Notes under the pieces: generated by a model
The model's database searches: none
Told to the model about the DNA's origin: nothing
Seen by the model: the letters and a program-made list of their open reading frames with translations, nothing else
Position numbers and translations under genes: made by a program
NCBI GenBank assembly: GCA_026990385.1
Contig: JALXDL010000037.1
Coordinates: 9,264-73,263 of the forward strand
Direction of reading: 5' to 3'
Length of the DNA stretch: 64,000 nt
Source of the DNA: DRKI01 sp011051875
GTDB taxonomy: Bacteria; Desulfobacterota; Desulfobulbia; Desulfobulbales; Desulfobulbaceae
Part shown: in pieces, positions 51,762 to 61,125 of the stretch
Layout: every line of letters begins with the position of its first letter
Position numbering within the stretch: position 1 is the stretch's first letter

Positions 51762-53425
51762 GCCCTCTCCTTCTGTGCCTGCCGGGCCTCCAGGGCCGCC
51801 CGGATGAAATCACGGAACAGGGGATGCGGCTTCATGGGCTTGGACTTGAACTCGGGATGGAACTGGCAGCCGAGAAACCAGGGATGGTCGTCCAGCTCCA
51901 CGATCTCGACCAGGGTCTCGTCGGGCGATGTGCCGGAGACCACCAGGCCGGCCTCCTCGAGCCGCTCCCGGAACTCGTTGTTGAACTCGTAGCGGTGCCG
52001 GTGCCGCTCGCTGATCTCCTCTTCGCCGTAGGCCCTGGCCGCAAGCGTTCCCGGGATCAGGCGGCAGGGATAGGCGCCCAACCGCAGGGTGCCGCCCATG
52101 TCCGAGTTCTCGTCCCTGACCTCGGTCTTGCCGGTACGGAAATCGAACCACTCCTTCATCAGGTAGATGACCGGGTAGGGGGTGCCCGGATCGAGCTCGG
52201 TGGAGTGCGCTCCTTCCAGTTTCGCGATATTCCGCGCAAACTCGACCACCGCGAGCTGCATGCCCAGGCAGATGCCGAAAAAGGGCACCCTGTTCTGCCG
52301 AGCATGGGTGATGGCCCGGATCTTGCCCTCCGTGCCCCGGCTGCCGAAGCCACCCGGCACCAGGATACCGTCACACTCCTCGAGCTGCTCGATCCCACCG
52401 CCGCTCTCCAGCTCGTCGGCGCTGATGTACTTCAGCTCCACCCGTGCCTCGTTGGCAATGCCGCCGTGCACCAAGGCCTCGTGCAGGCTCTTGTAGGACT
52501 CCTTGAGATCCACGTACTTGCCGGTAATACCGATGGTCACCGTGTGTTTCGGGTTCTTTATCTTGTGCACCAGTTCCTGCCAGGGCCGGATGTGGGGCGC
52601 GCCGGTCCAGATGCCCAGTTTCTCGAGGATGCGGTCGTCCACGCCCTCCTCGTGCAGCCGCAGGGGCACCTCGTAGATGGAATCGACATCAATGGCCGTG
52701 ATCACCGATTCCGGCTCCACGTTGCAGAACAGGGCGATCTTCTTCTTCAGGTCCGCGTTCAGGGGAACCTCGGTGCGGCACATCAGGATGTCGGGCTGGA
52801 TGCCTGAGGCGAGCAGCTCCTTAACCGAGTGCTGGGTGGGCTTGGTCTTGACCTCGCCCGCGGTCTTGATGTAGGGCACCAGCGTCAGGTGGATGAACAG
52901 GGTGTACTCGCGGCCCAGGTCGCCGCGCAACTGGCGAATGGCCTCGACAAAGGGCAGCCCCTCGATGTCGCCGATGGTGCCGCCGATCTCGATGATGGCC
53001 ACGTCCACGGTGCCGTCAAGCTGGAGCACGGCCCGCTTGATCTCGTCGGTGATGTGCGGGATGACCTGGACCGTGCCGCCCAGGTATTCGCCACGCCGCT
53101 CTTTCATGATCACCGAGTAGTAGATGCGGCCCGAGGTGTAGTTGTTGATCTGGGCCATGACCGCATTGGTGTAGCGCTCGTAGTGTCCCATGTCCAGGTC
53201 GGTCTCGGCCCCGTCGTCGGTGACATAGACCTCACCGTGCTGAAAAGGGTTCATGGTGCCGGGATCGACATTGATATAGGGGTCGAGCTTCTGAAAGGTC
53301 ACGGTCATGCCCCGGCTCTCGAGCAGGGAACCGATGGCGGCAGCGGCAAGACCCTTGCCGAGGGAGGAGAGCACACCGCCGGTGATAAAAATGAACTTTG
53401 TCTTCTTGGTCGGTTGTATTTTCAT
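51758..53425 (-). CDS. pyrG: CTP synthase
   Basis: This 555-residue enzyme makes CTP from UTP, ATP and glutamine. The N-terminal synthetase domain has FITGGVLSSLGKGLAAAAIGSLL and IEIGGTIGDIEGLPF. The C-terminal glutaminase domain has FFGICLGMQL (nucleophile Cys) and the final GCQFHPEFKSKP. Length is standard. It heads the pyrG-kdsA-kdsC-lptC cluster, each joined by a start/stop overlap. Confidence 0.97.
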   Translation of the reverse strand: MKIQPTKKTKFIFITGGVLSSLGKGLAAAAIGSLLESRGMTVTFQKLDPYINVDPGTMNPFQHGEVYVTDDGAETDLDMGHYERYTNAVMAQINNYTSGRIYYSVIMKERRGEYLGGTVQVIPHITDEIKRAVLQLDGTVDVAIIEIGGTIGDIEGLPFVEAIRQLRGDLGREYTLFIHLTLVPYIKTAGEVKTKPTQHSVKELLASGIQPDILMCRTEVPLNADLKKKIALFCNVEPESVITAIDVDSIYEVPLRLHEEGVDDRILEKLGIWTGAPHIRPWQELVHKIKNPKHTVTIGITGKYVDLKESYKSLHEALVHGGIANEARVELKYISADELESGGGIEQLEECDGILVPGGFGSRGTEGKIRAITHARQNRVPFFGICLGMQLAVVEFARNIAKLEGAHSTELDPGTPYPVIYLMKEWFDFRTGKTEVRDENSDMGGTLRLGAYPCRLIPGTLAARAYGEEEISERHRHRYEFNNEFRERLEEAGLVVSGTSPDETLVEIVELDDHPWFLGCQFHPEFKSKPMKPHPLFRDFIRAALEARQAQKERA

Positions 53426-53489
53426 GCCACCATCCTTTCACGTGAAAAAAGAAAAGGGCAGCCTGCGGCTGCCTGCATTGTAACCGGAA

Positions 53490-53518
53490 AACATACACCA
53501 TCCATGGCCGGTTTACAA
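53490..53518 (-). promoter_or_regulatory. Candidate promoter of pyrG operon
   Basis: Minus-strand TTGTAA (53518-53513) and TATGTT (53495-53490) with a 17-base spacer, about 65 bases before pyrG. Both hexamers match consensus at four of six positions. Confidence 0.4.
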
Positions 53519-53754
53519 GATTCGCCGATTTCGATTTTTCCTGACAGGCCGGTGCCGGAAAGGGAGCAACCGTTCACCGGGGCGCGATCGCCTTGGCATT
53601 TTCTCTGGAATGTTGACGGTTACCAGTACTCCATTTCCGTTCAGGCAGGCCGCCGGGTCGTGGGGTGTCCCAGGCACCCCGCCCCTGCACCCTCGCGCTG
53701 GACCGCATTTTCGGGCGACTGCTGCGACCTCGACGGGGGCCGACGGGAAAGAGC

Positions 53755-53783
53755 TTGGAATATCAAAGAAATATTGGTAAATT
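53755..53783 (+). promoter_or_regulatory. Candidate promoter of the CsgG-like gene
   Basis: TTGGAA (53755-53760) and TAAATT (53778-53783) are 17 bases apart and about 100 bases before the start at 53887. It lies in an AT-rich patch of the 53426-53886 gap, which otherwise holds no gene. Confidence 0.45.
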
Positions 53784-53886
53784 GTAGTCCTGGTTCAGGT
53801 CGTCCGAGGATACCGGCAACAGGGTGCCCCGCAAGGGAAACATGCCCCTCTTGCAGCACCATCACCTCTACTTTCGAGGAAACACC

Positions 53887-55185
53887 ATGAAAACACATCC
53901 CTGCTTCAGAATGCTCGTCATGTTGACAGTGTGGTTCTACTGTTCCTCTCTGGCCATGGCGGGACAGGTTGTCACTGACAAGGAAAGATCATGGGCCAGG
54001 ATGGCCCTGGAACGTGCCAAGGAGGAAAAAGCCATAGCCGAGGTGGGGGCGACCAACACCCTGGCGGTCCTCTACTTCCGCAACATGAGCGGTCAGAAAA
54101 AATTCGATGCCCTGCAGAAGGGACTGGCGCTCATGCTGATCACGGATCTCTCCAGGGTGGACAAGATCCAGGTGGTGGAACGTGTCAGGCTGCAGGCGCT
54201 GCTCGAGGAGATGAACCTCGGGACAAGCGGCCTGGTCGACCAGGCCACCGCCCCCAAAGTGGGCCGGCTTCTGGGCGCCTACTATGTCGCTGACGGAGAG
54301 ATCCTGGAGAGCAAGATAACCGACCTGGAGATACAGCCCTATCTCATCGACGTTCCCTTCAAGACCGTCAACAGGCAGCCCCCTGCCTCCGGGACCATCA
54401 ACGACCTGTTTCGCCTGGAAAAAAAGATCCTGTTCGGCATCGTCGACCAGATGAACATCCTCCTTACGCCCCAAGAGAGGGCAACCCTGGAAAAACCGAT
54501 CTCCGCCAGTGCCGTGGCACTGATGGCCCTCTTTGTCGGCATCGACTACTCGGACCGGGGAGACTACGGGAATGCCGCCAACATGTACCGGCAGGCCCTG
54601 GCCGAGGATCCGAACCTGCAGCTCGCCAGCGACGCCCTGCGGGAACTCAAGACCCTGGGCCTGATCTCGGAGACGACCGCCACCCCGTCGACCACGGTAG
54701 CGGCTGAAAGCGGTTCCGGCGCCGGCACCGTACTGGCCGTGGGCCTCGGCCTGGCCGCGGTGGGCGCAGGCGTGGCCGTGGCGCTCAGCAGCAGCGGCGG
54801 TGACGACAACGATGGAACGTCGACCGCGAACCAACCGGCCACCACCCCTTCGGACACGACAGCTCCCACTGCCAGCACCAACCCGCAGCCATTGTCAGAA
54901 CTTTCCTGCTCCAAGGACTCTCTCCAGTTTACCTTCAGCGAACCGATGCAAACCACGGGCACGGTGACAGTAACCTCCCCGCCCGACTGGTCGCTCTCAT
55001 CTCCCTCGTGGTCCGACGACCGCACCACCATGACGGTCTCCTGGTCAAACGACTACAATTACTGCTCATCCGTATTTTACGGATCGCATGAGTCCACCGT
55101 CACCTTTACCCTGTCCGGCTTTCAGGACACGAACGGGAATCCGCTGGCGGAACCGACCTCCTTCGAGTTCTACATCACTCTTTAA
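53887..55185 (+). CDS. Exported CsgG-like domain protein with C-terminal Ig-like (Big_5-type) domain
   Basis: In this 432-residue protein a signal peptide (ending LAMAG, about residue 26) leads to a CsgG-like domain (LAVLYFRNMSGQKKF, LMLITDLSRVDKIQVVERVRLQALLEEMNLGTS, KVGRLLGAYYVADGEI). A tetratricopeptide-like helix pair follows (YGNAANMYRQALAEDPNLQLA), then a Gly/Ala hydrophobic helix near residue 285-300. The C-terminal 90 residues (SKDSLQFTFSEPMQTTGTVTV..GFQDTNGNPLAEPTSFEFYI) look like a Big_5 Ig-like domain. The family builds secretion pores or lipoprotein scaffolds; here the role is unknown. It is transcribed opposite to the related downstream genes. Confidence 0.75.
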   Translation: MKTHPCFRMLVMLTVWFYCSSLAMAGQVVTDKERSWARMALERAKEEKAIAEVGATNTLAVLYFRNMSGQKKFDALQKGLALMLITDLSRVDKIQVVERVRLQALLEEMNLGTSGLVDQATAPKVGRLLGAYYVADGEILESKITDLEIQPYLIDVPFKTVNRQPPASGTINDLFRLEKKILFGIVDQMNILLTPQERATLEKPISASAVALMALFVGIDYSDRGDYGNAANMYRQALAEDPNLQLASDALRELKTLGLISETTATPSTTVAAESGSGAGTVLAVGLGLAAVGAGVAVALSSSGGDDNDGTSTANQPATTPSDTTAPTASTNPQPLSELSCSKDSLQFTFSEPMQTTGTVTVTSPPDWSLSSPSWSDDRTTMTVSWSNDYNYCSSVFYGSHESTVTFTLSGFQDTNGNPLAEPTSFEFYITL

Positions 55186-55267
55186 TAGCCGCCGGACGAG
55201 CTCGGTACTGCGGGGCGTGTCCCATAACACGTCCCGCATCGCAATCCGGGCGTCACTCCACACCATC

Positions 55268-55771
55268 TCACAGCAACCCGGCCGCGGCGCTGGCCGCGGC
55301 ATCGAGCCAGCCGCTGACATCGGCTGCCCTGGTGGTCTTGTCAGCGGTTCGGACAACGGCCCCGGTCTCCACCTCGACCATGCGCAGGTCGATGCGCAGC
55401 TGTTCACCCACCCGCTGGTAGCCGCCAAAGACCATCAGCTGGGCGCCGATGATCCGCCCGACCTCCAGCCGTGACCGTTCCCCGGCCAGGGCCGAGGAGC
55501 CGATGTTCAGCTCCTCCAGGGCCAGAAGCAGCTTCTGCCGTTCGATGAGCACATACCCTCCCTGCTGCAGGGTGTCGATCACCCGGGCGGTGAGCATCTC
55601 GCCTATCTCGTCGAGGAGCGGGCTGCTCTCCACGCTCATGTTTTCCAGCTCCCAGACCGCGACCACGGCCCCCCTGGAGTAGACCGGCGGGGTATAGGCT
55701 TTCGGCGGGCCGGCACAGCCGGACGGCAGCAGGAGAAAGCACAGGACAAGCAGGCGGACGGCCGCTTTCAT
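55268..55771 (-). CDS. CsgG-like lipoprotein
   Basis: This 167-residue protein has a lipobox LLPSGC at Cys19, so it should be a membrane-anchored lipoprotein. The rest is a compact CsgG-like domain: VVAVWELENMSVESSPLLDEIGEMLTARVIDTLQQGGYVLIERQKLLLALEELNIGSSAL, then VGRIIGAQLMVFGGY and ADVSGWLDAA. It lies directly after the larger CsgG fusion gene (start overlaps its stop). It is probably the last gene of the kinase/protease operon. Confidence 0.8.
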   Translation of the reverse strand: MKAAVRLLVLCFLLLPSGCAGPPKAYTPPVYSRGAVVAVWELENMSVESSPLLDEIGEMLTARVIDTLQQGGYVLIERQKLLLALEELNIGSSALAGERSRLEVGRIIGAQLMVFGGYQRVGEQLRIDLRMVEVETGAVVRTADKTTRAADVSGWLDAAASAAAGLL

Positions 55772-57732
55772 TCCTTCCCTCCTTTCATGGCAAGTTCGGC
55801 CGGCAGCTCCTGGACCTTGTCATCGCGGGCAGGAGTCCGCCGGGAATCGACGATCCTGGCAAAGGAGAGGTCCTGCTCCACCCGCACCACCTCGAGCTCT
55901 CCGATGCGCTTGGGTGCGCCGCGCAGGGTCCGGCCCCGGTACTTGATCGGCTCGCCCTCCTCGAGAATCGCGAACCGGGTTCCCGGCACCACGCCCTGCC
56001 CCGAACCAAGGTTGATCATCACCTCCCCGCCGCTTACCTGGACCACGAAGCCGCGCAACGGGTACTTGCGGATAATGGTCTCCAGGATCTGCCGGTTCAG
56101 CCAGGCACTGGCATCCTCGACATCTCCCGCGTCGGGGGTCATTTTCCTGGTCAGGACCCGGGAAATGGCCGTGGTCTCGGTGTCGATCAGCCTGAGATTG
56201 AGGAGGGTTGAATCGGGCAGAAAGAGCAGAGAACCGGTACTGACGATCCTGGCGGCCAGGATCCGGCCGAGCTTGAGCGCTGTCTCGGGATCGGCCAGTT
56301 CCGACGACCCGAGGTTCAGCTCGCTGAGCAGCTCTTCCATCAGGGCCCGCTCCACGACCCGTACCCGTCCAGACTGGCTCAGCAGATCACTGAGCCTGGA
56401 GGTCAGGACCAGGGACATGCCGTCACGCTCGGAAAGCCCTCCCTTTTCCTGGAAATCGACAAAGGAAACGACCATGGGCCGCGAGGTCCACGTATCATCG
56501 CTGCTGAAAAAGGGAAAGGGTTTCTGCTGACGATGAAACCGCTGCGCCAGTTCCTTGACCAGCGCATCGATGCGCTTCTTGCGGGCCGTATCCCTCTGCA
56601 GGTCGATCAACTCCTGGGCCTTCCTGGCCAGGATGGCGGCAAAGGTGTCGTTGCGGTTGACCGACATGGCCTGCCGGTAGCTGGCCAGGGCCTGCTCCAG
56701 GTTGCCCTCCTTCTGAAAGGCGACCCCCTTGTTGGACATGGCCTCGATATAGTACGGGTCGATATCCACGGCCTGGTCATAGAGCTGCCTGGCCTGCTGG
56801 TAGTTTTCCAGGCCCGCGTAAAGCCGGCCCAGCTGGTTGAAGGCCACCGCCTTCTGGAAAGGTTCGCCTTCCGGCTTCTCCACTGCCTTCCGGTACTCGG
56901 CCTCGGCGGCCTTCTTCTTGTCCTGGCTGTAGAGGATGTCGCCCTTGATGACGTTGACGTAACCCCGATCCGGGGCCTTCTTCTCCACCTTGTCGGCCAG
57001 GGCCATGGCCTTCTTGGTCTCGCCCTTTCTGGCATAGACGGCAACCAGCCCCTCACTGCCCAGGACATTGCCTTCTCCCCCGGTTTCCGCCAGGTCCCGG
57101 AAGACATTTTCCGCCTCGTCGACCTTGTCCGCCTTCAGGGCGGCGTAGCCGTAGATGGTCTTGGCCTTGAGGTTTTCTGGATTCTTCTCCTGCACGTCAC
57201 TGCTGATGGCCAGGGCAACATCCAGGTTGTCACGCTGCAGTTCCCGTTCCGCCAGGGTGACGAGCAGCTGCTCCGTGCTCTGGCCACCGCCCTGGAAATA
57301 ATCGATGATCTTCAGGCCCGGCCCGAGGATGCAGGTGGTGGGCAGCACCACCTGTGCCTGGTAGAGGCCGCTGATCTCGCCGCTGTCCAGCATCACCGGG
57401 AAGGCCGGCTCATGCTCGACGATGAAATCCGAGACCCTGGCCTTGCCCGAGGTGGTGATACCCCAGATCAGCAGATCGGTGTCGGCAAACCGTTTCTTGA
57501 GGCTGTTCAGGGCCAGCAGCCCTTCCAGGCTCGATGAGGACTCGGTGTCGAAGAAATAGAGAACGATCAGGGAATGCTCCTTCATGGCGGACAGGGTGTG
57601 ATCCCGGCCGTACACATCCTGGAGGGAAAAGTCAGGGGCCACCTTTCCGGGCACCAGTTCCGCATGGCCGGAGACAGGGAGTGTTGTGACCAGCAGGAGC
57701 GGCAGGAGTACGAACTTGACAAACCGTTTCAT
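55768..57732 (-). CDS. Exported fusion: redox-inactive thioredoxin-like domain, TPR repeats and CsgG-like domain
   Basis: In this 654-residue protein the signal peptide (MKRFVKFVLLPLLLVTTLPVSGHAE) is followed by an AhpC/TSA-type fold (APDFSLQDVYGRDHTLSAM..LIVLYFFDTESSSS). The usual CxxC is replaced by serines, so it should not exchange disulfides. Residues about 160-390 are tetratricopeptide helices (AVAFNQLGRLYAGLENYQQARQLYDQAVDIDPYYIEAMSNKGVAF). The last 240 are CsgG-like (VVERALMEELLSELNLGSSEL). ATG 57732 is chosen for its GGAGA site and signal; an upstream ATG at 57768 overlaps the kinase stop. Confidence 0.78.
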   Translation of the reverse strand: MKRFVKFVLLPLLLVTTLPVSGHAELVPGKVAPDFSLQDVYGRDHTLSAMKEHSLIVLYFFDTESSSSLEGLLALNSLKKRFADTDLLIWGITTSGKARVSDFIVEHEPAFPVMLDSGEISGLYQAQVVLPTTCILGPGLKIIDYFQGGGQSTEQLLVTLAERELQRDNLDVALAISSDVQEKNPENLKAKTIYGYAALKADKVDEAENVFRDLAETGGEGNVLGSEGLVAVYARKGETKKAMALADKVEKKAPDRGYVNVIKGDILYSQDKKKAAEAEYRKAVEKPEGEPFQKAVAFNQLGRLYAGLENYQQARQLYDQAVDIDPYYIEAMSNKGVAFQKEGNLEQALASYRQAMSVNRNDTFAAILARKAQELIDLQRDTARKKRIDALVKELAQRFHRQQKPFPFFSSDDTWTSRPMVVSFVDFQEKGGLSERDGMSLVLTSRLSDLLSQSGRVRVVERALMEELLSELNLGSSELADPETALKLGRILAARIVSTGSLLFLPDSTLLNLRLIDTETTAISRVLTRKMTPDAGDVEDASAWLNRQILETIIRKYPLRGFVVQVSGGEVMINLGSGQGVVPGTRFAILEEGEPIKYRGRTLRGAPKRIGELEVVRVEQDLSFARIVDSRRTPARDDKVQELPAELAMKGGKE

Positions 57733-57764
57733 CGTGATTCTCCACAGGTAGGTTTTCATTTCCG

Positions 57765-59432
57765 TCATTGCGGCGTGGGCAGCAGCCTGACCGTGAGGGG
57801 CACCTCGCCGCCCCGGCTCAGGTCCAGCTGCGCCTTCCAGTCCAGGTGGTTTTCAAGCCGAAGCACCACCTCGTACTTGCCCGCCGCAAGTTCCAGGCTG
57901 AGCGGGGTCCGGCCCCGGAGAGCGCCGTCCACGAACAGGCTCGCCCCGGCGGGACGGGAGGACATCTTCAGCAGCGTCATGAGGGGAGGCTGCTTCGTTG
58001 CCTGTTTCCCGGCCGGTGCCCCGGCGGCCGCCGGCTGCCCGGCCTCGATCTCCCCCGGCTTCGAGCGTCGAGGCAGTGGTTTCCCGGCCTTCTTCTCCAC
58101 CTTCCCTGTCGCCTCCGGGACCTCCGGAATTGCGGCGTTCTCTTCCCGTGCGGCCGGTACCGCCGGTGTCCCCTCCACGCCGCCGGGCTGCAGGCGGAAG
58201 ATATCATCGCCAGGTTCCACCGGCGGCAGCAGGGTTTCCGGTCCGCTCTTCACGTGGGCAGGTTTCCCCCCGGCCGGCTGCCGCGGCCGGGCAGCGGACC
58301 GGGCCTTCTTCTTGACCCGCTCCGGCCGGACCAGGGGCAGTTCCCCGGACTTTGGCGCCCCGGGCCGGGTCTGCGGCCTGATCGCCGTTGTTTTCCCCTC
58401 CGGCGCCGGCTTTGTCTCCTTTTCCGCCGCCGGTTTCTGAACCGGTGGCGACGGCGGCACCATCGTCTTCTCCGCCCCCTGTTCCGGGACCCGTGGTTTC
58501 CGGCCGCCGGAAGAGAGAAAGAGATAGGTCCCGGTGGCCGAGACGGCAAGGAACAGGGCCAGTCCTCCCCAGAACAGACCGCGGCCGGACCGTTTCTCCG
58601 GCGGTGACGGACCGGCGGAGGAGCCCTCTGCCAGGCACTCCCGCAGTCTCCGGGCCAGGGTGCGGCCGTCTGGATAGCGGTTGCCGGGATCGCGGTCCAT
58701 GGCCCGCATGATGACCTCGGACAGCCGGTGGGGAATAGCGCTGTTCAGCCGGTCCGGTGCGGGCGGGGTATCCCGGGTGATGGCAAGAAAGAGCGAGGCC
58801 AGGCTGTCCCCCTGAAACGGCCTGCGGCCCGTGGCCAGCTCATAGAGTATCACCCCCAGGGAATAGATGTCGGAACGGCCGTCCACCGGCTGGCCGGCAA
58901 CCTGCTCCGGCGACATGTAGACAGGAGTGCCGAGAATCTCGCCGGCCCGGGTCATCTGGTGCCCTTCGGGATCCTCGACATGGGCGATACCGAAATCCGT
59001 GACCCTGACCTTGCCGTCCGCGGTGACCATGATATTGGGCGGCTTGATATCCCTGTGCACGATCCCCCTGCCATGGGCATAGTCCAGTGCCTCGGCCACC
59101 TGGACGCCCAGGTCGATGATCTCGTCGACACCGAAACGGTTCTCGGCCATGAGCCGGTCCAGGGGGGTGCCCTCGAGGTACTCCATGGCGATGTAGATCG
59201 TGCCATGGTCCTGGCCGATATCGTAGACAGTGACGATCCCCGGATGGGAGAGCCGGCCCACCGCCCTGGCCTCCTTGAGAAACCGTTGCACGAAATCATC
59301 CGAGGTGACCCGGTCCTCGCGCAGGACCTTCAGGGCCACCTGCCGGTCGATCTGCGGGTCATGGGCCAAGTAGACCACGCCCATGGAGCCGCGGCCCAGC
59401 TCGGAGACGATTTCATACCGGCCATACTTCAT
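57765..59432 (-). CDS. Serine/threonine protein kinase with transmembrane helix and PEGA domain
   Basis: This 555-residue protein starts with a Hanks-type kinase: GRGSMGVVYLA (P-loop), catalytic Lys35, HRD at 126-128, DFG at 146-148, and TPVYMSPEQ. A single helix near residue 285-310 crosses the membrane. A long Pro/Lys-rich linker leads to a C-terminal PEGA domain (RPAGASLFVDGALRGRTPLSLELAAGKYEV). It resembles PpkA-type kinases that switch on type VI secretion by phosphorylating an FHA protein. The phosphatase and FHA genes nearby support that role. Substrate is inferred. Confidence 0.88.
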   Translation of the reverse strand: MKYGRYEIVSELGRGSMGVVYLAHDPQIDRQVALKVLREDRVTSDDFVQRFLKEARAVGRLSHPGIVTVYDIGQDHGTIYIAMEYLEGTPLDRLMAENRFGVDEIIDLGVQVAEALDYAHGRGIVHRDIKPPNIMVTADGKVRVTDFGIAHVEDPEGHQMTRAGEILGTPVYMSPEQVAGQPVDGRSDIYSLGVILYELATGRRPFQGDSLASLFLAITRDTPPAPDRLNSAIPHRLSEVIMRAMDRDPGNRYPDGRTLARRLRECLAEGSSAGPSPPEKRSGRGLFWGGLALFLAVSATGTYLFLSSGGRKPRVPEQGAEKTMVPPSPPVQKPAAEKETKPAPEGKTTAIRPQTRPGAPKSGELPLVRPERVKKKARSAARPRQPAGGKPAHVKSGPETLLPPVEPGDDIFRLQPGGVEGTPAVPAAREENAAIPEVPEATGKVEKKAGKPLPRRSKPGEIEAGQPAAAGAPAGKQATKQPPLMTLLKMSSRPAGASLFVDGALRGRTPLSLELAAGKYEVVLRLENHLDWKAQLDLSRGGEVPLTVRLLPTPQ

Positions 59433-60391
59433 AGCTGCTCTTTGAGAAACTCGACAATGGTTTCCAGCGGGATCAGGAAACCGATGCTGTCCGTTCCCCG
59501 GTAGCGTCCCTTGACCATGCCCACGAAGCGGCCCCGGGCATCGAATACCGCGCTGCCGCTGCTGCCGGGCCGGATCTCCATGCTCACCTGCCAGTAGGGC
59601 AGTTTCCCCACCCGGCGCGGCGGCGCGTTGAGGATGCCGGAATTCACCGTACCCCGCAGGTTGACCGGGCAGCCGACGGCATAGACCTGCTCCCCCATGC
59701 CCAGGAGATTGCGACCGCCGGTGACATCGACGACCCTGTCCATGCGGGCCTTGATCCTGATCAGGGCCAGGTCCCGGGCAAAATCGGCCCTCAGCACGTC
59801 GCCCTTGAACTCGAGGCCGGTGGCGGTGGTGACCCGCACCTCTTCATGCTCCCGGAGATCGTGGGCCGTACAGAGGACCAGGCCGTCGCTGTCGATAAAA
59901 AATCCCGAGGATTGAAAAAAATGGCCCCGGCTGAGGGCACGGATACAGACGATGGCCTCGATCCGTTCCAGAACCGGCGAGGGAAAGGCGGCCTCCTGCC
60001 CGGCTGCCGCCCCCTCCCGGTGGTCGAGTCGGCTCCGGATGGCCTGGTCCAGCACCCCGGCCGGATCCTGCTCCTGCCCGCTGTAGCGGATCCGGGCCAC
60101 GCAGGCCAGCGGGGTATCGGGTACCAGGACGATATCCCAGGAGCTGTCAGCACCGTGGGCAGCGATCCGCAGTGCTCCGCCGGCCCCTCTCGCCTCCTCC
60201 ACCTGCAGGCCGGCACCGGTCAGCCAGGCGGTGATCACCTGCCCGGCCTCGGCCACGGGCATTGGAATCTTTCTTGTCACCTCCGGAAGTTGCGCAGTGA
60301 CCAGGCGCGGGATCACGAGACAGCACAGGAGCAGGCACCAGTACAACAACGACACGCATATCGCTCTGTCCGCAGGCCGGTGCCGGCACAT
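59429..60391 (-). CDS. HtrA-like trypsin-fold serine protease, membrane or exported
   Basis: This 320-residue protein has an N-terminal hydrophobic helix (ICVSLLYWCLLLCCLVIPRLV). Residues about 40-125 are of unknown fold. A chymotrypsin-fold protease follows with the triad His177 (CTAHDL), Asp207 (FARDLALIRIK) and Ser278 (PGSSGSAVFD). No PDZ domain follows, unlike DegP. It overlaps the kinase gene downstream (ATGA) and the phosphatase gene upstream, so it is translated with them. It may act as a periplasmic sensor or activator in the same pathway. Confidence 0.82.
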   Translation of the reverse strand: MCRHRPADRAICVSLLYWCLLLCCLVIPRLVTAQLPEVTRKIPMPVAEAGQVITAWLTGAGLQVEEARGAGGALRIAAHGADSSWDIVLVPDTPLACVARIRYSGQEQDPAGVLDQAIRSRLDHREGAAAGQEAAFPSPVLERIEAIVCIRALSRGHFFQSSGFFIDSDGLVLCTAHDLREHEEVRVTTATGLEFKGDVLRADFARDLALIRIKARMDRVVDVTGGRNLLGMGEQVYAVGCPVNLRGTVNSGILNAPPRRVGKLPYWQVSMEIRPGSSGSAVFDARGRFVGMVKGRYRGTDSIGFLIPLETIVEFLKEQL

Positions 60392-61125
60392 CAGAGAACC
60401 TCCACCAGGACCACGGTGATGTTGTCCAGGCCGCCGCCACCCTTTGCCTCTTCGATGCAGTGGTTCACCTTGTCCGGCAGCGGCTCGCGCCGGCGGAGAA
60501 TGTCCCGGATCTTCCCGTCGTCCACCATGTCGGAAAACCCGTCCGTGCAGAGCAGGAACAGGTCAGCGGCCAGTACCGGCCCCCTGATGATGTCCACCGC
60601 CAGCTCTTCCCTGGTCCCGACGGCACGGAGAATGACATTGCGCATCCGGTGGTGCCTGGCCTCGCCGGCACTGATGATTCCCTGGTCCACCTGCTGCTGG
60701 ACCAGGGAGTGGTCATGGGTGAGCAGCCGCAGGCTGCTGCCCCGCAAACGGTAGGTCCGGCTGTCACCGATATGTCCGAGGACAAAACCGCCGGTGTGGA
60801 GGAGCAGCAGCTCGGCGGTGCATCCCATGCCGGCATGGGCCGGATTCTGTTCCACGTGGCGCAGAATCGCCTCGTTGGCAGTGGAAAAGACATTCTTCAC
60901 CTGGGCCACGGCCAGGTCCTCGGAGCGAGAGGGATCGGAATAAATGAGGTCCGCCGCGGTGCGGACGAAAAGACCGCTGGCCACCTCGCCGGCCGCTGCA
61001 CCACCCATGCCGTCCGCCACCAGGAAACAGCCGGCATCACTGTCTGCCAGGCAGGCATCTTCGTTGGAGCTGCGCCGCAGACCGATGTCACTCCGCGCGC
61101 AGGCCGATGTCCGGATGATCACCAT
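60391..61125 (-). CDS. PP2C-type protein phosphatase
   Basis: This 244-residue cytosolic enzyme has the metal-binding residues of the PPM family: RSSNEDAC near residue 18, VADGMGGAAAGE near 36, GHIGDSRTY near 117, LCTDGFSDM near 190, and GLDNITVVLV. It should remove phosphate from targets of the kinase, like PppA or Stp1. ATG 61125 is fixed by GGAGAGG 5 bases upstream. It is the first gene of the minus-strand operon. Confidence 0.9.
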   Translation of the reverse strand: MVIIRTSACARSDIGLRRSSNEDACLADSDAGCFLVADGMGGAAAGEVASGLFVRTAADLIYSDPSRSEDLAVAQVKNVFSTANEAILRHVEQNPAHAGMGCTAELLLLHTGGFVLGHIGDSRTYRLRGSSLRLLTHDHSLVQQQVDQGIISAGEARHHRMRNVILRAVGTREELAVDIIRGPVLAADLFLLCTDGFSDMVDDGKIRDILRRREPLPDKVNHCIEEAKGGGGLDNITVVLVEVL

